DNA from: UBA4644 sp964541085
GTDB taxonomy: Bacteria > Bacillota > Clostridia > Oscillospirales > Butyricicoccaceae
Length of the DNA: 7,058 nt
Assembly: GCA_964541085.1 (NCBI GenBank)
Contig: CAZIPA010000053.1
Location: forward strand, 1-7,058
Direction: 5' to 3'
A program made the translations under genes and the position numbers. Positions 1 to 5,029 of this stretch are shown piece after piece; the first letter of the stretch is position 1, and each line of letters begins with the position of its first letter. The notes under the pieces are model-generated. The model saw nothing but the letters and a program-made list of their open reading frames with translations. It had not been told where the DNA came from and ran no database searches.

Positions 1-54
1 ACTCGCTACCTCCACCTTGGCAAGGTGGCGCTCTACCAGATGAGCTAAGTCCGC
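1..54 (-). tRNA. tRNA-Gly(GCC), 3' end cut off by window edge
   Basis: The minus strand starts with GCGGACT, followed by a D-arm and an anticodon stem CCACC/GGTGG closing the loop TTGCCAA, so the anticodon is GCC (complement at 19-21) and the tRNA decodes GGC/GGT glycine codons. The window ends inside the T-arm, so the last ~22 bases and the CCA are not visible. Only three bases separate it from the CCA end of tRNA-Phe, so it is clearly part of the same transcript and is released by processing. The array probably continues to the left of the window. Confidence 0.95.
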
Positions 55-57
55 AAA

Positions 58-133
58 TGGTGCCTCCGATCGGAATCGAACCAATGACACGGGGATTTTC
101 AGTCCCCTGCTCTACCAACTGAGCTACAGAGGC
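58..133 (-). tRNA. tRNA-Phe(GAA)
   Basis: A 76-nt cloverleaf with genomically encoded CCA (58-60). The acceptor stem pairs GCCTCTG with CGGAGGC, with one G-T wobble. The D-stem is GCTC/GAGC, the anticodon stem GGGGA/TCCCC closes the loop CTGAAAA (anticodon GAA), and the T-stem ATTGG/CCGAT closes TTCGATT. The discriminator base is A. It sits 7 nt from tRNA-Asp and 3 nt from tRNA-Gly. Confidence 0.97.
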
Positions 134-140
134 AAATAAA

Positions 141-217
141 TGGCGACCAAGATGGGGCTCGAACCCACGACCTCTAGCGTGACAGGCTAGCGTTCTAACC
201 AACTGAACTACTTGGCC
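141..217 (-). tRNA. tRNA-Asp(GTC)
   Basis: A 77-nt cloverleaf with encoded CCA (141-143). The acceptor stem pairs GGCCAAG with CTTGGTC (one G-T wobble). The anticodon stem CTAGC/GCTAG closes the loop CTGTCAC, giving anticodon GTC (complement at 181-183). The discriminator is G, as expected for tRNA-Asp. The T-arm contains GGGTTCGAGCCC; the same 12-mer recurs in inverted orientation inside the array promoter (333-344). Confidence 0.97.
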
Positions 218-226
218 ATGTTGCGA

Positions 227-303
227 TGGTGGGAACAACAGGGCTCGAACCTGTGACCCCATGCTTGTAAGGCATGTGCTCTAACCAGCTGAGCTATGCT
301 CCC
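227..303 (-). tRNA. tRNA-Val(TAC), first gene of the array
   Basis: A 77-nt cloverleaf with encoded CCA (227-229). The acceptor stem pairs GGGAGCA with TGTTCCC (one G-T wobble), and the anticodon stem CATGC/GCATG closes the loop CTTACAA, giving anticodon TAC (complement at 267-269). The discriminator is A. It is the promoter-proximal gene of the array, beginning ~15 nt downstream of the predicted transcription start, and lies 9 nt from tRNA-Asp. Confidence 0.97.
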
Positions 304-324
304 GTTTCCCTCAGCGCAAGAGTT

Positions 325-353
325 ATTATATCGGGTTCGAGCCCAAATGTCAA
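325..353 (-). promoter_or_regulatory. Full-consensus sigma-A promoter of the tRNA array
   Basis: On the minus strand a perfect -35 TTGACA (348-353) and a perfect -10 TATAAT (325-330) are separated by exactly 17 bp. Transcription should start near 316-319 and enter tRNA-Val ~15 nt later. Such unimpaired promoters are typical of stable-RNA genes. It lies directly after the hslO stop codon, so the tRNAs do not depend on the upstream operon. The spacer holds a T-arm-like 12-mer (333-344). Confidence 0.9.
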
Positions 354-371
354 GACTATTTTTCTAATTTT

Positions 372-1247
372 TCAGTCTTTTCTCAACTTTTCCAAATCTT
401 CCCTGCTGAAGGTGTAAATCCGGTCACAGAACTGGCAGGTGACGGAGATGGATTCCTCCTCCTGAATCAGCTTGTCCAGCTCCTCCCGGCCCAGACTGAT
501 CAGCGCGGCCTCCACCCGATGGCGGGAACATTTGCATTCATAGCACACGGGATGCTCCTCCATAAGCGTCAGTCCCATACCGTCCAGCAGCTCCTCTGCC
601 ACCTGACGCATATTCATGCCCTGAGACAGCTTTTCCGTAACGCTGCCCACATCCTGCACCCGATATTCCAGCAGGTCTACCAGTCCCTCCGGCGCACCGG
701 GCAGCAGCTGGAGCAGATAGCCGCCGGCACAGGCAACGCTCTGATCCCGATTCATCAGCACGCCCAGCGCACACACCGTGGGAATCTGTTCGCTGATGGC
801 ATAATAGGCGGCCACATCCTCGGCAATCTCGCCGGAACGCAGCTCCACCCGGCCGGTAAAAGGCTCCCGTTCGCCGATGTCCTTAATTACAGTAAGAATG
901 CCTTCCCGTCCGACACCTTCGCCCACCGCCAGATGATGATCTGCCCGCAGAGGCACATCCACCGCAGGATTTTGCAGATAGCCCCGCACATTGCCCCGGC
1001 TGTCGCTCACGGCGGTAATGCTGCCCAGTGGGCCGTTGCCTCGAATTTGCAGGGTCACAGAGCCGTTGTCATACTTCAGCTCGTTGCCCATCATGGACAC
1101 GGCAGACAGGGTTCGACCCAGCGCCGCCGTAGCCAGCGGGAGTGTCTTATGAATTTGCCGCATCCGCTCCACCGTTTCCGTGGTCTGCACGGCGGTGATG
1201 CGCACAAAGCCGTCCTGGGTCATGCCTCTTACAATAAAATCCTTCAT
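372..1247 (-). CDS. hslO: Hsp33, redox-regulated holdase chaperone
   Basis: Hsp33 is a cytoplasmic ATP-independent chaperone that binds unfolding proteins after oxidation. The 291-residue length fits the family. The N-terminal domain (about residues 1-180) carries the family opening (FIVRGMTQDGFVRITAVQ) and the conserved GNGPLG segment near 71-75. The C-terminal redox switch is intact: a CXC pair (C238, C240) and a CXXC pair (C271, C274), 33 residues apart as in the E. coli protein, which bind zinc when reduced and form disulfides when oxidised. C235 is an additional nearby cysteine. The start is supported by GAGG (1255-1258) 7 nt upstream of ATG. It is the last gene of the leftward operon, 26 nt after the methyltransferase. 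No good terminator hairpin is visible before the tRNA promoter at 325-353, so read-through into the tRNA array is possible. Confidence 0.96.
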   Translation of the reverse strand: MKDFIVRGMTQDGFVRITAVQTTETVERMRQIHKTLPLATAALGRTLSAVSMMGNELKYDNGSVTLQIRGNGPLGSITAVSDSRGNVRGYLQNPAVDVPLRADHHLAVGEGVGREGILTVIKDIGEREPFTGRVELRSGEIAEDVAAYYAISEQIPTVCALGVLMNRDQSVACAGGYLLQLLPGAPEGLVDLLEYRVQDVGSVTEKLSQGMNMRQVAEELLDGMGLTLMEEHPVCYECKCSRHRVEAALISLGREELDKLIQEEESISVTCQFCDRIYTFSREDLEKLRKD

Positions 1248-1273
1248 AAAGCTTCCTCAATGCATTCAGATTA

Positions 1274-2014
1274 TCAGGGCTTTTCCGCCACGAACAGCAG
1301 CCGCTCTCCGGCAGCGCCCGCCTTGCGGTCACACAGGCTCCGGGAGATTCTCTTCAACCGCAGCCCCGCCTGCTCCAACGCCTGCTTCAGCACGGCCTCA
1401 CTGTACCAGCGCTGCTCATGTACCTCAGTAAACCGCCGCCAGGTATCCCCTTCCTGCTGAAACAGATCCACCTGATGGGCCGCACGGCCGCTGCGCCGGT
1501 CAAAGCCATATTGCCAGCAGGAAAGCCAGCCCTCGCCCTCCTGCACACTGGAGGCTCCCTCCAGCGCCTCAAACATCGTCCGGGATTTCACATCAAATAA
1601 AAAGCGTCCTCCCGGCTCCAGAAACAGGCTCACCCGGGAAAACGCCCGCTTGAGCTCCCGCAGATCGGTGAGATAGTTCACACTGTCCATGGAGCAGACC
1701 GCGGCCCGGATGGTGCCGTACAAATCCAGTTCGTCTGCCCGCTGGCAGATCCAGACCGGCGGCTCCGGCAGCTCCCGGCATTTTTCCCGGGCAATATCCA
1801 GCATCTCCGGAGATGCGTCACAGCCGATCATTTCATAACCCTCTTCGGCCAGAAGCCGTGTTAAGAAGCCGGTGCCGCAGCAAAGATCCAGCACCAGCCC
1901 CTCACGGATATCGGCCCGCTGGAGCTCACGGCACAAGACCCCGCAAAACTGCCGGTATACCGTGGGCTCCATCAGGCTGTCATAATAGGCTGCCAGGGAT
2001 GTATATGCGTTCAT
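1274..2014 (-). CDS. Class I SAM-dependent methyltransferase, substrate unknown
   Basis: A 246-residue Rossmann-fold methyltransferase. The N-terminus (YTSLAAYYDSLM) resembles the opening of YqeM/UbiE-like small methyltransferases. Motif I, which binds S-adenosylmethionine, is VLDLCCGTGFLTRLL (about 41-55). The acidic residue of motif II is in IGCDAS (D66). A motif IV-like stretch is CSMDSVNYL (107-115), followed by LEPGGRFLFDV (132-142). The C-terminal third (about 145-246) should set substrate choice and is not recognisable, so the methyl acceptor cannot be named. The ATG overlaps the stop of the upstream regulator gene (ATGA at 2011-2014), implying translational coupling; there is only a poorly spaced GAGGA next to it. 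The gene ends in tandem stops, TGA followed by in-frame TAA. hslO follows after 26 nt. Confidence 0.88.
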   Translation of the reverse strand: MNAYTSLAAYYDSLMEPTVYRQFCGVLCRELQRADIREGLVLDLCCGTGFLTRLLAEEGYEMIGCDASPEMLDIAREKCRELPEPPVWICQRADELDLYGTIRAAVCSMDSVNYLTDLRELKRAFSRVSLFLEPGGRFLFDVKSRTMFEALEGASSVQEGEGWLSCWQYGFDRRSGRAAHQVDLFQQEGDTWRRFTEVHEQRWYSEAVLKQALEQAGLRLKRISRSLCDRKAGAAGERLLFVAEKP

Positions 2015-2334
2015 TCCTCGTCGTCCGCTGTGCGCTTCAGCGTGCCCTGCCGGAACATCCGATCCAGCACCGTGGCATAGCCGCCATCGCCGTATTGCAG
2101 GCTGCGATTCACCCGGCTGATGGTCGCCGTGCTGGCGCCGGTAATTTCCACAATGTCAGAATAAATAAGCCCCTCCCGCAGCAGACGGGCCACCCAGAAG
2201 CGCTGCTTCAGGGAGAGTATTTCGGTCACGGTGCAGAGATCCCGGAAAAAGTCGTAGCAATCCTCTACGGTCTCCAGAGACAAAATTGCCTCAAACAGTT
2301 GATCCATGTTTTCGTCGTGTAATTCGCTTCGCAT
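2011..2334 (-). CDS. yerC: YerC/YecD-type TrpR-like DNA-binding regulator
   Basis: A 107-residue all-helical protein of the TrpR-like YerC/YecD family. The core spans about residues 10-94: an N-terminal helical part (MDQLFEAILSLETVEDCYDFFRDLCT), then LKQRFWVARLLREG, then a helix-turn-helix around 55-78 (YSDIVEITGASTATISRVNRSL). The tail (RTADDEE) is short and acidic. TrpR-like proteins bind operators as dimers; members of this subfamily in Firmicutes have been proposed to control histidine metabolism, but nothing here shows which ligand or targets this one has. The start is fixed by AAAGGAG (2343-2349) 8 nt upstream of ATG. It is the first gene of the leftward operon and may autoregulate it. 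The stop overlaps the methyltransferase start. Confidence 0.9.
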   Translation of the reverse strand: MRSELHDENMDQLFEAILSLETVEDCYDFFRDLCTVTEILSLKQRFWVARLLREGLIYSDIVEITGASTATISRVNRSLQYGDGGYATVLDRMFRQGTLKRTADDEE

Positions 2335-2376
2335 GGTACAAGCTCCTTTCGCCGTTTTATGCGGGCTATTTTATCC

Positions 2377-2405
2377 AGTTTAACACGGCAAACCTCTTGT
2401 GTAAA
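2377..2405 (-). promoter_or_regulatory. Promoter of the yerC-methyltransferase-hslO operon
   Basis: On the minus strand TTTACA (2400-2405, 5 of 6 consensus) is followed after 17 bp by TAAACT (2377-2382, 4 of 6), preceded by TGT, which makes an extended -10. A start near 2370 would leave a 5' leader of ~36 nt with the AAAGGAG site of yerC. Inferred from sequence only. Confidence 0.6.
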
Positions 2406-2492
2406 GCCTGTTTTTGAAGTTTTTCTTCATTTTTCGTACAAATCGCCATGAAAGGATTCCATTTTGCGATTTTCCATGCCACAAAAACAGGC
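2406..2492. repeat. 11-bp perfect inverted repeat, arms 65 bp apart
   Basis: GCCTGTTTTTG (2406-2416) is exactly complementary to CAAAAACAGGC (2482-2492). The left arm abuts the -35 element of the yerC promoter. The arms could pair in a transcript crossing the region, or mark paired protein sites. No function is known to me. Confidence 0.5.
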
Positions 2493-2548
2493 CGGATGCT
2501 GCCAAGATTCCGGTATTGGATTCCCGGCTGTTTTTCGATGTAAGCGTC

Positions 2549-2577
2549 ATATTATTGATATATGCACTCCATTTCAA
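2549..2577 (-). promoter_or_regulatory. Possible second, distal leftward promoter
   Basis: On the minus strand TTGAAA (2572-2577, 5 of 6) is followed after exactly 17 bp by TAATAT (2549-2554, 4 of 6). A start near 2542 would give yerC a leader of ~200 nt that includes both arms of the 11-bp inverted repeat, or a separate small RNA. AT-rich sequence makes chance matches likely. Confidence 0.3.
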
Positions 2578-2679
2578 AACGGAAGTTTCTGGATGAGAGG
2601 AATATAATTCTAATTCGAGTGCTCTACCTGATTTTTAAGTAAAAATTACAGGCTTGTCATTGTCAATGGTCATACTGCA

Positions 2680-2726
2680 CAAAATATCAACTCAAATTTT
2701 GTCTAAAATGACGAAATCCAAAATTT
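2680..2726. repeat. Three CAAAATWT motifs in alternating orientation upstream of opp
   Basis: CAAAATAT reads on the plus strand at 2680-2687, CAAAATTT on the minus strand at 2694-2701, and CAAAATTT on the plus strand at 2719-2726. The second and third form an 8-bp inverted repeat with centres 25 bp apart; the first and second form a 7-bp one (2679-2685 with 2696-2702). The group ends 25 bp before the opp -35 element, a position suited to a regulator site. The overlapping 15-mer at 2695-2709 matches the CodY consensus at 11 of 15 positions, which is weak. Confidence 0.35.
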
Positions 2727-2751
2727 CAGGCCCGTTCCCATCGAAAAACGA

Positions 2752-2779
2752 TTGCATTTTCCCATTAGCCTGATAAAAT
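2752..2779 (+). promoter_or_regulatory. Promoter of the opp operon
   Basis: An extended -10, TGA followed by TAAAAT (2771-2779; hexamer 5 of 6), lies 16 bp after a weak -35, TTGCAT (2752-2757; 3 of 6). Transcription would start near 2786, giving a leader of ~40 nt. The leader holds a small hairpin, GGGC/GCCC with a 3-nt loop (2791-2801), followed by an A-rich stretch and the oppA ribosome site GGAG (2815-2818). Confidence 0.55.
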
Positions 2780-2826
2780 GAAAACAAATCGGGCCTTGCC
2801 CAAAAAAACAAAAAGGAGAAATACAC

Positions 2827-4881
2827 ATGAAGAAGTATATCGCTTTGCTGATGGCTGCGATGATGATTCTGGCTTGTGTCGCCGGCTGCGGTAACAACGA
2901 CACCCCCGCCGAGGGTAACAATCCGAGTCAGGGCCAAACAAACAACGGCGGCACCACCCCCAGCACGCCGGTTGAACCCACTGGCGATGCGGACCCCTTC
3001 ACCGGTATCGCTTATGCTGAGGATACCACCTATACCTTCCTCTACGCATCGGAAATCACAACCATGAACTATCTGGTTACTTCCGTGACTCAGAACCAGG
3101 AATCCCTGGCCAACTTTGTGGACACGCTGGTGGAATATGATGCCTACGGCAATGTTGTTCCCTGCCTGGCCGAAAGCTGGGAAGTGTCTGACGACGGTCT
3201 TACCTGGACCTTCCATCTGCGTCAGGATGCCAAATGGTATACCTGCGACGGCGAAGAGTATGCCAATGTCACTGCGCACGACTTTGTGTATGCCGCCCGT
3301 CTGGTGGTGGATCCCAAGTTTGACTCCGATATGCCCGACATGATTACTTCTTATGTTAAGAACGGCATGGAGCTGTATAACTGGGCGGACGAAACCACCG
3401 AGCCCGACTTTACCACGCTGGGCGTTTCCGCTCCCGATGATTACACGCTGGTTTATGAGCTGAAGGCTCCCTGCGCCTATTTCCTGACGCTGCTGACCTA
3501 CGGCTGCTATCTGCCCGTGAACGGTGATTTCTATGAGTCTCTGGCCATTGAAAATCCCGAAATGGTTGTCAACGATGACGGCACCACCGAAGAAGGCCGC
3601 ACCAATAACTTCGGCACCAACCGGGATCAGATCCTGTACAACGGCGCCTATATCTGCACCAGCTGGAATCCCCAGGAAGAATACGTCTGGGAAAAGAATG
3701 AGAACTACTGGGATGCGGACAATGTGTTCATCACCAAGGTGGAAGGCATCTACAATGCGCAGGCTGACGCCATCGCCCCGCAGATGTTCCTCCGCGGCGA
3801 AGTGGACGGCTGTAATGTGACCTCCGCCATCCTGGACGACTGGCTGAATGGCGAAAACGCAGATTATGTCCACACCACCATGGCCAGCGGCCGTGTGATG
3901 TATATGCTGCTCTGCTTCGATCCCCACTTTGAGGACGAGGCTGCCGGCGAAGACTATAAGAAGGCTGTCAATAACAAGAACTTCCGTCTGTCCATCGCCA
4001 CCGGTCTGGACAAGGAATACAGCGTCTCCGCTTACGATCCCAACAACGCTGCCGCCCTGGTCACCAACCTGATGATGCCCGACAGCTTTGCGGTTGCCAA
4101 CGGCAAGGACTACAACACCTTCGGCAAGCTGCCCGAGCTGGCTGGCGGTATGTTTGACGAAGCCGCTGCCAAGGATTATGCTGCTAAGGCCAAGGCCGAG
4201 CTGGAGGCCGAAGGCGTCACCTTCCCCATCCAGATCCCCCTGTACTACAATCCCTCTGAAGCCAACCAGGATCAGTGCTGCCAGCTGATCGAGGCACAGC
4301 TGGAGGCCACGCTGGGCAAGGATTACATTGAGATCACTGTCTACGCCGGTCCCTCCACCAACTATATCAGCGAAGTTCGCCGTCCCGGCAAGTGGGGCCT
4401 GTTCGAAGGCGGCTGGGGCCCGGACTATGCCGACCCCGCAACCTTCTTTGAGCCCTTCTCCTACGGCTGGACCTATGGCTCTCAGGAGTACATTGAGTCT
4501 GACGAATACAAGACCGGCTACATCTACACCGAAGAAGATTATGCCGCCGGTGTCATCACCGACGAGGATCTGATCGGTCAGCCGCAGTTTGTGTTCAACT
4601 CCCTGGTGGAAAAGGCCCGTGCGGAAACGCAGAATATGGAAAAGCGCTATGAGCTGTTTGCCGAAGCTGAGGCTTATGCTCTGGAAGAAGTGCTGCTGAT
4701 TCCCTATCGTCTGTACAACAAGGGCTATGTTGCCAACAATATGTCTGTGTTTGATGCCCAGTATTCCATGGCCGGTATCTGCTCCTATAAGTATAAGGGC
4801 CGTCATATGCTGGAGAAGTCCTACAACATGGACGAATACAATACCGCGCTGGAGGCCTGGAACGCTGCGAAGGCTCAGTAA
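2827..4881 (+). CDS. oppA: Oligopeptide-binding lipoprotein of an ABC importer (SBP_bac_5/OppA family)
   Basis: This is the extracytoplasmic receptor of a peptide importer. A lipoprotein signal peptide (MKKYIALLMAAMMILACVAGC) ends in the lipobox VAGC, so C21 should be lipidated and anchor the protein outside the membrane. Residues 22-58 are a flexible Asn/Gly/Thr/Pro-rich linker. The family 5 solute-binding domain covers about 64-660; typical segments are LAESWEVSDDGLTWTFHLR (114-132), the D/HDFVYAARLVVDPK segment (151-164) and GGWGPDYADPATFFEPF (528-544), the OppA-like W-x-x-D-Y-x-D-P signature. At 684 residues it is longer than the usual 540-600, and it has about ten cysteines beyond the signal peptide, including adjacent C484-C485. 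The start is set by AAGGAG 8 nt upstream. Its codons avoid TTA, CTA and TCA entirely. A terminator follows, then the permease genes. Peptide specificity cannot be read from the sequence; a Dpp-like role is the main alternative. Confidence 0.93.
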   Translation: MKKYIALLMAAMMILACVAGCGNNDTPAEGNNPSQGQTNNGGTTPSTPVEPTGDADPFTGIAYAEDTTYTFLYASEITTMNYLVTSVTQNQESLANFVDTLVEYDAYGNVVPCLAESWEVSDDGLTWTFHLRQDAKWYTCDGEEYANVTAHDFVYAARLVVDPKFDSDMPDMITSYVKNGMELYNWADETTEPDFTTLGVSAPDDYTLVYELKAPCAYFLTLLTYGCYLPVNGDFYESLAIENPEMVVNDDGTTEEGRTNNFGTNRDQILYNGAYICTSWNPQEEYVWEKNENYWDADNVFITKVEGIYNAQADAIAPQMFLRGEVDGCNVTSAILDDWLNGENADYVHTTMASGRVMYMLLCFDPHFEDEAAGEDYKKAVNNKNFRLSIATGLDKEYSVSAYDPNNAAALVTNLMMPDSFAVANGKDYNTFGKLPELAGGMFDEAAAKDYAAKAKAELEAEGVTFPIQIPLYYNPSEANQDQCCQLIEAQLEATLGKDYIEITVYAGPSTNYISEVRRPGKWGLFEGGWGPDYADPATFFEPFSYGWTYGSQEYIESDEYKTGYIYTEEDYAAGVITDEDLIGQPQFVFNSLVEKARAETQNMEKRYELFAEAEAYALEEVLLIPYRLYNKGYVANNMSVFDAQYSMAGICSYKYKGRHMLEKSYNMDEYNTALEAWNAAKAQ

Positions 4882-4912
4882 TCTGGCCTGAGACAAAGCT
4901 TTATTATCCAGT

Positions 4913-4942
4913 GTAAATAGCGGAATCAACCCCCTTATTTAC
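4913..4942 (+). promoter_or_regulatory. Possible antiterminator hairpin overlapping the oppA terminator
   Basis: GTAAATA (4913-4919) is exactly complementary to TATTTAC (4936-4942), which lies in the loop of the terminator; a G-T pair (4920/4935) extends it to 8 bp. This hairpin would form before the 3' arm of the terminator is transcribed and would hold the 5' arm (4924-4934) in its loop. It could delay termination or form a pseudoknot. Inference from pairing only. Confidence 0.35.
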
Positions 4943-4962
4943 CGATATGGGGGTTGATTTTT
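4924..4962 (+). terminator. Rho-independent terminator between oppA and oppB
   Basis: A perfect 11-bp stem, AATCAACCCCC (4924-4934) with GGGGGTTGATT (4949-4959), a 14-nt loop, and a T-rich tail (TTTTTATCT from 4958). It begins 43 nt after the oppA stop. No convincing promoter lies between it and oppB, so the permeases probably depend on read-through. This arrangement is common where the binding protein is needed in excess over the membrane components. It has no T-tract on the minus strand, so it works in one direction. Confidence 0.88.
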
Positions 4963-5012
4963 ATCTGAAGCCAGTCAGTGCCACTGCGTGTCTGACCTTC
5001 GGCCGAACGGAA

Positions 5013-5019
5013 AAGGAGG
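5013..5019 (+). promoter_or_regulatory. Ribosome binding site that fixes the oppB start
   Basis: AAGGAGG lies 10 nt before the ATG at 5030. The open frame extends back to a GTG at 4988, but no ribosome site precedes that GTG and the site at 5013-5019 would fall inside the gene. The ATG at 5030 also begins with the usual MLKYILRR permease N-terminus. Confidence 0.85.
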
Positions 5020-5029
5020 AAACCGAACG

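Larger units (their letters stand above)
2335..2826. other. Divergent intergenic region (492 bp), no convincing gene
   Basis: This AT-rich spacer separates the leftward yerC operon from the rightward opp operon. It holds the yerC promoter (2377-2405), the opp promoter (2752-2779), an 11-bp inverted repeat (2406-2416 with 2482-2492), an alternative minus-strand promoter (2549-2577), a tRNA D-arm-like fragment (2615-2631), an AT-rich palindrome (2631-2646) and CAAAATWT repeats (2680-2726). The short open frames here start at TTG without ribosome sites and look like no known protein, so I do not call them genes. A regulatory RNA in 2410-2550 cannot be excluded. Confidence 0.6.

Noticed and set aside
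361..385. Terminator for hslO before the tRNA promoter
   Set aside because: Only a loose AGACT/AGTCT pairing with a large A/T-rich loop is present; it has no GC-rich stem.
519..1460. 313-codon plus-strand open frame over hslO and the methyltransferase end
   Set aside because: It is the antisense of hslO in codon register, is His/Arg-rich, and has no family similarity; hslO is unambiguous.
2415..2434. Hairpin TGAAG/CTTCA followed by a T-run as a terminator
   Set aside because: The stem is only 5 bp and AT-rich, and no plus-strand gene lies upstream to terminate.
2380..2596. Two small open frames (60-65 codons) on opposite strands in the divergent spacer
   Set aside because: Both begin with TTG, lack ribosome sites, and one runs through the yerC promoter.
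2603..2608. Perfect TATAAT on the plus strand as an opp promoter
   Set aside because: There is no -35 match 16-18 bp upstream, and the extended -10 at 2771-2779 is much closer to oppA.
2791..2801. GGGC/GCCC hairpin in the opp leader as a terminator or riboswitch
   Set aside because: The stem is 4 bp and is followed by A's, not T's, on the coding strand; there is no known aptamer, and it is too short for a riboswitch.
2692..4929. 745-codon minus-strand open frame over oppA as a real gene
   Set aside because: It is in codon register opposite a clear OppA gene, has low-complexity hydrophobic/His/Gly-rich content, resembles no family, and is explained by codon bias.
4998..5007. 10-bp palindrome TTCGGCCGAA upstream of oppB as an operator
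   Set aside because: Several 10-bp palindromes are expected by chance in 7 kb; there is no supporting repeat or promoter.
4988..5029. GTG start for oppB 14 codons upstream
   Set aside because: No ribosome site precedes it, and AAGGAGG (5013-5019) would lie inside the gene; the ATG at 5030 is well placed.
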